From contig NC_087073.1 of assembly GCF_026151205.1 (NCBI RefSeq), positions 14,651,837-14,715,836 of the forward strand: 64,000 nucleotides of DNA, written 5' to 3'. Each line of letters starts with the position of its first letter. The first letter of the stretch is position 1. The notes below the pieces were generated by a model, which was not told where the DNA came from, searched no databases, and saw nothing but the letters and a program-made list of their open reading frames with translations. A program made the translations under genes and the position numbers. The DNA is from Bolinopsis microptera. Its lineage: Eukaryota; Ctenophora; Tentaculata; Lobata; Bolinopsidae. Below are positions 10,866-21,900 of this stretch, one piece after another.

Positions 10866-11324
10866 ATGACGAATTCCTTGAAAGTGTTGTTACTTGTAGT
10901 GTTGGTTGGAGTTTCTATTGCTATCAAGTGTAATTATGGAGTAGCTGGCAGCACAATCAAAGAAATCGAGTGTGAAAGTCCCCATTTAAAGTGTATGATG
11001 TAAGATAATTAGTATTTCTTGCACTATTATTGGGAAATTTGTGGAAAAAGGCAAAAGCTCAGTCGGATTAATTAACTGAAAAGCAATTAACGTCATAGGC
11101 AGGAGGGATACATTTGTCCCTTCATAACAATATAAATTATTTTCACAAGGCAGAAGATTGGAACAGAGCTTTCCTGTGGGGCTGGGTGTCATTCTTTCAG
11201 TTCCGGCTGTACTGAATGTAGCACTGACCTCTGCAACAACAGTGTGATGGGGTTCAGTTTCGGGGCTAGTTATCTCTTTGTTATAGCTCTTTCCCAGTCA
11301 GCAGTCTTGATGTTATTTAAGTAA
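10866..11324 (+). CDS. Ly6/uPAR-type three-finger protein, two exons (10866-10999, 11150-11324)
   Basis: Exon 1 starts at ATG 10866 and encodes a signal peptide (KVLLLVVLVGVSIA) followed by the first cysteines. It ends at 10999 before a GTAAGA donor. Exon 2 starts after the CACAAG acceptor at 11149 and runs to the TAA at 11322-11324. Joining them keeps the frame (134 plus 175 nt, 102 codons). The mature part has eight cysteines and ends with the family hallmark CSTDLCNN. A hydrophobic C-terminal stretch follows, as expected for a GPI-anchor signal. The product should sit on the outer cell surface as a single three-finger domain. Ligand and role are unknown; the family is large in cnidarians and other animals. 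Each exon is too short to stand out as an ORF alone. Confidence 0.8.
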
Positions 11325-11998
11325 CATTGTCTCTATTTTTATTCTATGGTAACTGCTGTGTAAATTTACTTTTTATTCTGTCTAGTGAATCTTTATTTTT
11401 TAGATTAATACTATCAATTTTATTTATTTGTAGATCATAATTTTTGTAAATTAATTCTAACTCTCTTTTTTATTATGGTAATTGTATTTTCTAACTTAAA
11501 TCCCTGGGATTGCAATTATTGTGAATTCAATCAAGATATTACCACTTTTTCTTCTTTTATTCTATTGTTTTGAAACTATGTTTTGCTTACTATGATCTTT
11601 GGTATTCATGTGTTGCAAACTTGATACATTCATTTGCTTTTCAAGCCATAGTACAGGGCCCAGTGCAGGCTAGGCCTTCTCCTTACTCCTCCACATATCC
11701 TTCATATGATTGTTTTCAACTTATCCCTCAGTTCAAGGTGTGCAGTGTGCACCCCATAACCCGGACCCGCATATTATAATCTTTTTGTCGCTCCTTGTTC
11801 ACTAGGACTGTTCTTGCCATCCTTTTTACCCTTTGATCCTGATTGAATTGGGTGCTTTTGGAAGTTTATTAAACAGATTCAAATATAAAGTACCAAAATT
11901 GTAAAAAGAAGTTTTTTACATGTAACCTGACTTAATATGTAATTTATTCCGTTTTAAAATAGTGTTGGTTACCTTAATCCAGTGCCTTTTAGGAGAAT
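11325..11998. other. Three-finger gene 3' region and PSMA5 leader
   Basis: T-rich sequence. A polypyrimidine tract and AG acceptor lie at 11986-11992, six bases before the PSMA5 ATG. This means that the PSMA5 5' UTR is spliced, in cis from an unseen exon or in trans from a spliced leader. Confidence 0.5.
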
Positions 11999-12733
11999 AT
12001 GTTCCAGAGCAGATCAGAGTATGACCGGGGTGTCAATGTGTTTTCTCCAGAGGGCAGGATTTTCCAGGTGGAGTATGCTATTGAAGCTATAAAACTGGGA
12101 TCCACTGCTGTGGGTGTTCAAACTAAAGAAGGAGTATGTCTTGCTGTAGAACGCAGAATCACAAGCCCTTTAATGATTCCTTCTAGCATCGAGAAAATTG
12201 TTGAAATTGATGATCACATTGGATGTGCCATGAGTGGACTAATTGCTGATTCAAGAATCTTGATTGATCATGCAAGGGTTGAGGCTCAAAGTCATTGGTT
12301 CACCTTCAACGAAAAGATGACCGTGGAAAGTGTAACCCAGTCAGTGTCAAACCTTGCATTATCTTTTGGTGAGTATGACAGAAAGTCAATGTCACGTCCC
12401 TTTGGTGTTGCTATCCTAATGGCGGGAGTTGACGAGAATGGAGAGTCAGTTCTACTGCATATGGACCCCAGTGGAACATATCTTAAGTATGGTGCTAAAG
12501 CTATTGGTGCTGGATCAGAAGGGGCACAAGCAACTCTGGAAGAACAGTATCACAAGTCTATGACATTGGACGATGGTGTGAAGCTTTGCCTCAATGTCTT
12601 GAAACAAGTCATGGAAGAAAAGATCAGTTCAACTAATATTGAAGTTGGCATCTGTAGAAAGGATCAGGAAGAACCAGGAAAATTCCGTCTTCTTGGCAAA
12701 GACCCAATAGATGCTCTTCTTACAACTCTATAA
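11999..12733 (+). CDS. PSMA5: 20S proteasome subunit alpha type-5
   Basis: 244 aa, near the usual 241, in a single uninterrupted exon. It opens with the alpha-subunit signature ([22 protein letters not shown] region) and continues with [21 protein letters not shown]-like [34 protein letters not shown] and LKQVMEEK. All are diagnostic of alpha-5. Alpha subunits have no catalytic threonine; this one helps form the outer gating ring of the 20S core in cytosol and nucleus. The last 20 residues diverge from the usual acidic tail. An AG acceptor lies just upstream of ATG. The lack of introns could mean a retrocopy, but there is no poly-A tract or decay, so I take it as the functional gene. Confidence 0.96.
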   Translation: MFQSRSEYDRGVNVFSPEGRIFQVEYAIEAIKLGSTAVGVQTKEGVCLAVERRITSPLMIPSSIEKIVEIDDHIGCAMSGLIADSRILIDHARVEAQSHWFTFNEKMTVESVTQSVSNLALSFGEYDRKSMSRPFGVAILMAGVDENGESVLLHMDPSGTYLKYGAKAIGAGSEGAQATLEEQYHKSMTLDDGVKLCLNVLKQVMEEKISSTNIEVGICRKDQEEPGKFRLLGKDPIDALLTTL

Positions 12734-13455
12734 ATACCCTACTAACAGGTAAACATTTTGTTCCTTTACTTCCTAGCCATTACATATGTTGTCCCATTGT
12801 TATTTTAGAACTGATTCAATAGTTATCACGTTTTATCTTAGGTGGTTAATTTCTCAGTACTCTTCTAAAAACTAACCTCATGTCATTTGAGAATTTACAT
12901 AAATAGATGGTTAAGACTAAATATATTATGACTGCTTTGTAAATTTAAAAGATAAACCTCCCTCAGATATACCCCTCACTGGATGAGGCTGGACGGTGCA
13001 CTTAGAACACAAAGTAGAGCCTAACTCAGCAAAAATCTCGACAAAGACGGTTACATGATATATTTATAAGCTTTATTAATATAATGTTCTAATTATTACA
13101 ATTACTTAGTAATTATATTATGTATAATTGCAACGTGATGTTGAGTTTGTATTTGAATAGTAACTTTTTCAAGTTTATTATTGTTCAATCTGTCTCTCTT
13201 TCTTTGACTCTTTCAACCCCTAATGAAATCCCCTATCAAGATTCTAAAAAAAGTGCGATGAGATTGGATTTTGACACTAGAAGTGCGATTTTCACGAAAT
13301 GTACTCCCCACCCCCCCCCCCCCCCCCCCCCCTCCAGCCTGCAAGATTTCTTGCCCCACAAATTATTTTCTATTTAAAAAGATTTCGCGAGTCCCTTTGT
13401 AAGCGAAAAGTATGTCGCTGTTATTGGATCCATAAATAACGAAAAATTTACGTGC
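12734..13455. other. PSMA5 3' region with poly-C tract
   Basis: AT-rich sequence with a run of about 22 C at 13311-13332. No gene seen. Confidence 0.5.
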
Positions 13456-13461
13456 GTATTT

Positions 13462-14148
13462 GGGGGGGGGGCCAACCATATTAAAGTATATTAAAATGTA
13501 GGATTTTTCCCGATTTTTACCCGGGAATATACTTTAATATACTTTAATATACTTTAATATACTTTAATATACTTTAATATATCCCTATCTCCTTGGAGGC
13601 CTACATCAAAAATTGTTGCCCAAAATAAGCTTGAAATGCAATCCTTAATCGATTCCAAAAAGTTCTTGAAAAAATATTGAAAACTGATGGAGTTATTTCA
13701 ATTTTAATGAAGTTATTTTGGCTAGTATTCTGAACCGAGATATTATGTGCAATTTTCCCAATTTGTTCATGGAGGTCTTTTTACTTAGTATCCACTATAT
13801 TCAACAAACACTGAGTTATATCTTTCACATAGAGTTAGTCTCATTAAAAAATATTGAAATTTTATCGAATTTGGGCAAAAGCGAATTTGGACAAAAGCGT
13901 ATGCCCAAATATGGGCATATTTTTTAAAGCTCATAGCTCAGCCAATTTTTGACCAATCTGGATGGAAATTCATGTACTAGTCCTAAAACAGGCTTATCTT
14001 GCGAATCTGAGTGAAAAATATAGTTCATCATGTAAATCTTAACGAAGAATATAAATCTTCTAATTGTAGGTATATTAAAGTATATTAAAATGTAGGATTT
14101 TTTCCGATTTTGACCCGGGGATATACTTTAATATACTTTAATATGGTT

Positions 14149-14184
<36 letters not shown>
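13462..14184. mobile_element. MITE with poly-G/poly-C ends and 6-bp TSD
   Basis: The left end is 10 G followed by CCAACCATATTAAAGTATAT; the right end is its inverse, ATATGGTTGG followed by 34 C. Flanking GTATTT at 13456-13461 and 14185-14190 forms a target-site duplication. Each end also contains the same direct block (ATTAAAATGTAGGATTTTT, a CCCGGG-like core, then repeated ATACTTTAAT). The interior has no transposase ORF. Corrupted copies of the same terminal block occur at 29575-29760 and 31780-31905. Confidence 0.82.
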
Positions 14185-14185
<1 letters not shown>

Positions 14186-14227
14186 TATTTTCATGAATTA
14201 TATTATGTTACATATTGTAATTATGGT

Positions 14228-14305
14228 TAGCCTCACGTAGCACGATGGTTGAGGGCGCGCTCGTCAAGCAGTTGACTCGGGTTCGAGTCTCGTCAGCGGT
14301 CATTC
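14228..14305 (+). repeat. tRNA-like sequence, probable SINE head or tRNA pseudogene
   Basis: A good B box (GGTTCGAGTC at 14281-14290) and an A-box-like TAGCACGATGGTTGAGG are spaced as in a tRNA. The acceptor arms do not pair and the anticodon arm is odd (GTCAA-GCAG-TTGAC). I therefore do not call a functional tRNA. Confidence 0.45.
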
Positions 14306-15352
14306 TTTTGGCAATTATTAATTATTTTACTAAAATTATCATCAGAGCACCTTGTAATATACGTTATCCGATAGATTATACTGTTCGTACTTCATCTAGA
14401 GAACTAAGAGACTGAGAAGACCGGCATTTAAGGATTTGTCCGGGGAAGGCCTCGTTCACACTGGAACATGTCAAATTATTGTAAACGGAGTTATCTGGTA
14501 ATGTTTGTTTTGTTTATGGCTAGAATTTAGAATGGAATCAATGTGATGAGGATCCAGAGTTAATTACCTGCTAGGATTAATAAGTCAGTTCTCCAGTTGA
14601 AGAGACCCTTTCTCAAACTTTTAATGAAGAAATATTCACTATGCCTATGGCAGTATCAAGTATATTCTGAGAAAGAATATAGCCAGGAATAGTACCTCCT
14701 TTAATGGTAACCATGGTAACTATAGTAACCACTGTGAATCTTGATCTTATAACAACTAGTATCCTTTAAGACTTAGACAGTACAGTGAATAAACACGCTG
14801 AAAAGCGATGAAAATGCAAGCGCGCGACCGAATATGTAGTGCTGAAAGAGGGTGCCGAAATCTCGCGGAGAATCTCACGATATTGTGAGCCTAGCTATGA
14901 GATTTAAACGAAACTCGCAAAAATCTGGCAAAAATCTCGCGCGCGTTACGTCGAAGTTTTCACGCTATAAACAAGTGATAAAATACACGTTAAGAGTATA
15001 AAATACATGTTAAGTTCCTAATTCCCTCAACTTTTAAGTTAAACTTTTTCTGTTTCCTCATTTATTTACAAATTTTGTGCGATGAGTCCGGCTCGCAATC
15101 TCGCATAAATCTTGAGCTGGGAATGAAATGAATGACATAATTAAAAAATAAAATTTCCCGTATAATAAATCATCGTATCTCTTATATGTTTTTAACCCAA
15201 CTCCACTCAGCCGTATAATAAAGTAGTAATATGTCAAATGAAATCAAATGCCACGAATTTCTAAAAAATATGATCATATTTCTTCAACTGCCATACTTTT
15301 TAAAAGATAAATTACTAATACACTAATTTCTCCCTTCACTCCAGACAGCATT
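14306..15352. other. Intergenic and PIGL upstream region
   Basis: No ORF of note. CTCGC/GCGAG-like short motifs recur at 14855-14945. A pyrimidine tract with CCAG and ACAG acceptor-like sites sits just before the PIGL ATG (15340-15349). Confidence 0.45.
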
Positions 15353-15960
15353 ATGTACCCGATAATCGTATCCCTGTGTACCACAATCACCGCCTACATC
15401 TTCATCGGCTTCTACTTCCTAGGAACAGCTCGCTGGCCTTCCTCTTACCACAATAAACGGGTTCTCTTTGTCACCTCCCACCCTGACGATGAGTGCATGT
15501 TCTTCGGTCCCACCATCAGGTACTTCCAATCAGTGGGACAGGTGTTCCTGCTGTGTCTGAGTAACGGTAACCATGATGGTTTGGGTGAGGTCAGGGAGGA
15601 GGAACTGGAGCAAAGTGCTAAGAAGTTGGGTATTCCAGGTGAGAATATGAAGATAGCAGAAAATGAGGGTTTACAAGATGGCCCTAGTAATAAGTGGGAT
15701 GTTGAGGTGGTGGGGGAGGAGGTGGGGAACTATGCTAAACAGTGCACACCTGATATCATCATCACGTTTGATAGGTATGGTGTGTCCGGACATCCTAATC
15801 ATATAGCCACTAGTAAAGGAGTGACCTACGCTTGCAAGAAAAATTAAAGTTTTTACCCAAAAAAACCCCCTCCCCCTAAAAAGGCTGGACTCCGTCAACG
15901 TCATCAAAAAAAATACAGCATTTTTTTATGATTCATACCCGGCACGTCAAAAGATCTACA
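15353..15960 (+). CDS. PIGL: N-acetylglucosaminyl-PI de-N-acetylase, 3' part corrupted
   Basis: The N-terminal membrane anchor (residues about 1-25) is followed by RVLFVTSHPDDECMFF, with the zinc-binding HPDDE. After that come LSNGNHDGLGEVREEEL and SGHPNHIA with the second zinc histidine. These define the second enzyme of GPI-anchor synthesis, which removes acetate from GlcNAc-PI on the cytosolic face of the ER. The ATG ORF stops at 15847, right where homopolymers become inflated. Beyond it the expected family motif reappears in another frame: bases from about 15885 read as LDSVNVIKK if one A is dropped from the run near 15906. The stop is therefore almost surely a sequence error rather than a real truncation. 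The C-terminal 80 or so residues cannot be followed. Confidence 0.9.
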
Positions 15961-18900
15961 ATCGACCCTGAAGACATCATCAAAATCCGGGGAGCTTGAA
16001 GATCACTAGTAAAGTCCCCGGGTTTAAAAAAAATTTTATTAGTTTTAGCGGGTACATGGGGGTTCAACTCGCGCGAATTCAGGGGCAATAAGTGTTAAAG
16101 TTGGGTTTTTTAACAGGCAAGTTTAGACATAGTGGGTTTTTTTTTAAATGTTTTTGGGGTTTTTTTTTTAAAGGGGAAATTTTTTTGGGGGTGATCTGGC
16201 TCTGGGGGGTTTTGTCGGGGAATTTAGGTTCGGGTGTTTTGGGGGTTTTTTTGAACGCCGTTAGTTTGTTTTGTTGTTTATCGGGAAGGTTATGTAGTTT
16301 TAAAAAGAAAATTTGGGAATCTTTTATATTTGTTTATTTTGTAATAAAAATTATGACGGAATGTACAATGCTTTTTTTGGTGGGTATATAGTTTATTATA
16401 TTTTTAAAAGTTATTCGTGTTTTTTGGTAGCATTTTTGGGGTATTGCCGGGGGTTTGTTGCTTTTTTCCCGATCGTTTTTTTAGATGTTTTTTTCAGTTT
16501 AAAAAGGGTGCAATATGTTATCTTTTTTATTTGAATGTTTTAATTTTTAAAACATAAAATAAAATTTTTGATTTTCATCAAGTAATTTTTTTTGTTTTTG
16601 GGTTTTTATTTCTTTTTGAAAAAAATTTGTAAAATTTTAAAGTTGCGTTTTAATAAATCGTACGTGATTTTGAAATTTTTTCCCGGGTTTTTTAAAAAAG
16701 TAAAAATAATTATGTGTAAAAAATTGTTAATGAATTACAGCATTAAATGATACTTTCTTGCTAATTAAAAGAAATCAAATGTTAATTTTAAAATTTTTTA
16801 CGATTCCCTAGACGGCAAAAAAATGAATTTTCTTAATAAAATTCTTTAGAATTCTTTCCAGATTTTTGGAAAATTTGCCAAAAACCCTTTTCGTAAAAGT
16901 TTTTATTTGAACGAAAAAAAACTTCGAGCTTTTTTAAATAATATATACCCAATACCCCTTTGTCGTGTAAAAAAATTAAAAAAATTTTAAACCGGGGGTT
17001 TAATCTTTTCCCATTTTAATGAAAAATATTTGAAAGTGAAATTTAAATTCCCAAAAAAAAAGAAAACCCCGGGTGGTACAAGAGGGTAGAAACGGGTATG
17101 GATTGAAAAATGAAACTTTATTTTAAAAACCTTTGGGTTTTTTGGGGCGGGCCTCTAGTCTTTTAACCACCCTAATCTTAAACTACTTCTTCGTCCCACC
17201 CCACTTTCTCAAAAAATCCCTCCCACTTCGCATTGGGTTTATAAACATTCTTTATTTAGCGTTTTTGTGGGCTTAAATATATAACTCTTTCTCTTTTTTT
17301 TCCTTTGGGCCTCTCACAAAAACCGCACATCGCATTTTAAATTTTTTTTAACTTTTCTCCCCTCCCCTCTCTCCCACGTCCCCTTCTGGGTTTTAAAATT
17401 CCCTTCCGCGGGACTATCTTGGGGGATATATATAAAGGGGATATTTGTTATAATATTTTGAAAAATTTCTGGGCAGCTTGCTCGTGTGTATCGTTTTTTT
17501 ATTTTTAAAACCATCTGTTGCGCTGTGTTTTTTCTTTCCAGGGGGAATTATAAATTGTGTTTTTTTTATTTTTTTTAAATTATTATCGGCGGGGCCTCTG
17601 ATTAAAGTATTGGGAAATTTTACGTTAGCCCTTCCCCTTTTACAAAATTTTGAGTCCTTCTCATTATTTCCCCCTGCTTGTTTTTAATTTGGCAATTAGT
17701 GAAAATTAAAATTTTATTTTAATTTACCTAAACGGGGGCACTTTTTTAAAAATTCCCCCGGGACACAACGAAAATTTGAATGCATAAGAAAACACGCTGG
17801 GGCGGGTTTAAATTTACAACTCACCCCTTTTTAATTTGTTATTTTCGTTTGATTTTCTCGTGAGTTTCCCCACCCAAGATTTGGGGAAGGTTTTTTTCCC
17901 TTTCCTCGAAAAAACAGGCCCTTTCGGGTTGGGTCCCCCTTTCCCCGGTTTAAAACAAAAATTTTCTGTGAATCTCTGTTGCTTTTTTTTTATTGTAAAA
18001 TTTGTACGTTTTTTTTGGGTTTTCCCGGTTTCTTCGGGGTTCTTCTTTTTATCAAAATAGCAAAAAGTTTTTTGCAAAAGTAAGCGTCACGCTCTACTTT
18101 TTTTGGGCATTTTGGGCTTTTTTGAGTTAAAAATTTGGGGATTGGAGCGATTTAAAGCCCATCTCTGTCGGTATTTTAAAAACCCTTTTTTCCTTTGGAA
18201 ATTTGACAAACCAAAAACAACCCTATCTCCCCCCCTCAAATCTTCGCACCTATTTTTTTGGGGGGAAGGCCCAGTAGATATTTAGATTTTGAGAAATGGC
18301 GAGTTCGTTTTACCCCTTCCCCTTTGATTGTTTTTCAGACCACGTAAAATTTCCCTCATCAAATATCCGCCCCCGGGGCTTTTTGGAAAACGAAATTTTT
18401 TCGGGGTAAATAAAACACGTGGGTTTTACATATTATTTATTGTGTAGGCTTGCAATTTTTTTTAAAAAAACACTAAAAACCCCCGGCCCCACCCCTCGTA
18501 AGTCTGAAATCGAGGCTAAGCTCGGGCTTTTTTAAAATGATTTCAGCTGTATTTATTTAATTTAGAGTATTTTAAAATTTGTTAATTAAATAGGGCAAAA
18601 GCCTTAGGGAATACTTTTTAAATAATTTGGGTTTGAGCGGGGCTGGGACTTTAAAACCCTTTTATTTAAAAGCGGGTTTGGGTTTTTTTTAAATTTTGCG
18701 TCCCTTCCTATTTCCTATTAAAATGTCAATGAAAATTAAATTTTCCCTTTTTAAACCAGAGCTCCTTTTTAAATTTGTTTTGGGGGGGAAGTCAAAACCC
18801 TTAATATACATCGCTTCTTCCCTTCCTTTTATTTGCGCTCTTGTCTTTTTTTTGCCCGGTACGGGTTATTGCCCAAAATACCCTATAAACCCCGGAAATC

Positions 18901-21900
18901 AAAGTAACATTGGCCCATTTACATGTTTTTTTAAAAAAAAATAGGTAAAGGGGTTACATGCTTTTTTGCACCAAGGTTTTTCAGAATAACAAATCTTCCC
19001 TTTTCCCTTCACAAAGATTTTTTTTGGGAAGCCAAAAATTTTTGGAAAATTACTTAAAAATTTCTGCCCTTTAAACCCTTTCAATTTAAATTAACGAGTT
19101 TGAAAAACGCAATTACAAAATTATCTTTTTTAATTCAATCAAAATATGGATAACGGGGAGTTGTTGGGAAAGGGTTTAACCAGGGAAAGGGCCCTAAGTA
19201 AGGGGGGGCAAAAAATTATTTCACGGGGGGCAAAAGGGGGAAAATTTGCTGTGCACGGGGCCATTAAAAAACCAAATATTCGGGGGGTTTTTATACACTG
19301 TCCCAAGCACGGGCAGCCCGTAAAATCGTATTTTATTTAATTTCGGCACTCTGGTATAATAAAAATTTTCCCAGGGGGGGCCCCGGGGCCCCAAACCCAA
19401 AGATTTTCCCTTTGAAATTTGTAGCTTTTGATTAAAAGGAAAATATAGCAGATATTTTGGGTAAAAGGGCCGGGGTAAACATATAAAGGAAATTTTAGGG
19501 TTTAATCAAAGTGCCAGTTTTTTGTTTTAATCCTTTTTAAATTTAAAATAGTGGGCGTTTCAAAATCTATCAGGTGATTTTGGGGGGAATCTATTAAATT
19601 TTTAAATTTGGGTTTAATTTTTTTGCTATTTATTTGATTTTTTGGGGGTTTAATTTAAATTTCAAATTTTCCCCGCCCAAAAACAATCGAAAAAAGGGTT
19701 TAACTGAACGATGTTTTTTTTAAAGGGACTATCAAAGGGGAGATAGAGCAACTAAACTCGGAAACTTTGTGTAAGCAGGGGGGGGGGGGTGGGCAACCCC
19801 CAGCCCAGAGCTATTTTGGCTATGGAGTGCGAAAAACTAAGTTTTTTGGAAACCACACAAAATTATATTTGCCCTTGGATTTCATTTTTTTGTAAATCAA
19901 AGTTTTTTAAAAGCTCAAATAGGAACCCCCTTTTTTGGGTTTTTCCTTTTGCCCAACGCCCGAAAACCCAAAATATCGGGGTTGGCAAGCTAGCAAACAG
20001 TAAAACATTTAGAAGGGCCAATTCCTATAACTTCTCCGTTTTTTGGGGGTCTGTTAAATTTAAAAACAAATTTAAAAAGGGAGGGGTTCGGGGTTCCCCG
20101 TATAATAACGAAATCCCTTGCACTGAAACGTGCGAATGAACAAAACTTTCAGACAAATTTGTTCCCGGGCTGCGGACGGGGTTTAAATACCAATCGAAAA
20201 AAGGAAGAACTTTATCGAAAAAGGACCCCCTGTCGAAATGGAGGGGGGGGCCCGGGGTTCCCTCGAAAAATTGGCCCAGGATTACTTTTCCCTTCGCTAA
20301 AAAACAAAGGGGTAAATTTTGGGGAAATTTTTTTGAATCAGGGGCGTTGGTTTTCACTTTTTTTGAGTACTTTATTAAAAAATTTTTATTTTCAAATATT
20401 CAGCTTTACCCTTTATCGGGGCCCCTTTCGAAATTATTTATTTTTTCCTAAAAATTTTAGAATTCGAGGGGGTTTATGGGCACTTACTAACGTGGAAAAA
20501 ATTCCAAAAAAAAGACACAAATTTTTTTTATTGATATTTAAAAATTGCGGGGTTAATTTTTCCGTCTCGTTTCATTTAATATTTTTTGCATCTCTAAAAA
20601 CCCTTGAAAATAAGGAAAAAGAAGTTCTTTTAAGGTTGAAGAAAAGAAGAAAAGACAGCTAATGTTTGACGATTTGAGAAATTCTTGGGGGAGGCTGGGG
20701 GTACGGGATTGTGCCATTCGGACGGTGAATCGACGCTTTTGCCGGTAAACTTGACTTTCTGATTTGACCCTTTGTCTTTTTCCTTTAATGGTTGGGTCAA
20801 ACTTTGAATCAATAAAGGAGTTTACGAAAACCAAAAGTTAAATCCCTGATTTTTTTTTTTTAAAAATCTCAGGGGTTTTCCGGGGGCGAACATTTTTGCT
20901 GGGATCAGGGGAAATTTTATCCTCGTGTACGAGCCGGGCAATAAAACCCGGGACAAAACCACCCCATCCCTAAATATAAAGGTTTTGGCTGTCCGTTAAG
21001 GGTGATTTTTCCCAAATTTCAGACCCCAGGGGGTTTCATCACACAAGCCCATCCTATCACCAGTCAAAATCAGTGCCCCTGACCAATTTTTTTTGAAAGT
21101 AAAAAAAAACCCAATTTTAAAAACCCGATTTTTCAGTTTTTGTGGGCTGAAGTTTTCTGCACAATATTTTCCACCCCAAATTGCTTTCCCGATTTTGCCG
21201 TTTTGAAGCACACTGGGGCTTATTTTTTTAAAAAAACCCAACAACTGCTAGGGAAATGTTCCCCTTTTTTTCTCACCCCGGTAGTGGAATGAAATACCGT
21301 TTAACTTCACCTTCGTGTACTCCTGTACACCCGCCAACTTCCCACCCCCAAGTGGGTCCCGAAAATTTTATGCACTTTAAAAGGGGAAATTTAAAAACCA
21401 GAAAAAGAAAAAATGTCCCATTTTCCAATACTATTAAAATTTATTAGCCCTTACGTTCTTTTCATTAATCAGCCCCCAACGCACAAAAACCCTGCTATGG
21501 GCCCCTTATATTCCCTTATATTGTTATTTTTGCTATAAATTGACCCTTTTATTGAAGGGGGGTGCCCCCTAAATGCCCAAGGGGCCTTTGTTTTTTCCCA
21601 AACTAGAGACTAGTCGGGGGTGGTTTTTGTTTTTTTGGCCCTTCTTTGGGGGGCTTAATTTGGTATTTTAAAACCCACTTGGGTATTTAAACCAACACAT
21701 TTTTGCTCGAATTTTTATTTGTCTTTTTCCCCCTGGTTTAAGTACAAAAAAACTTTTCCTTTAATCATATAAATTTTAAAAAAACTTTTTTAATTTGCCC
21801 AAAAACGGTTTTTCCCCCCCGGCCCCCAAGAAAAACCCTTAAAGGGAACCATTTTACGCAAAATTCATTTTTTTCTTTTTGGGATAATGGGGTTTAAATT

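Noticed and set aside
14228-14305. Functional tRNA gene
   Set aside because: Acceptor stem does not pair and the anticodon arm has a four-base loop.
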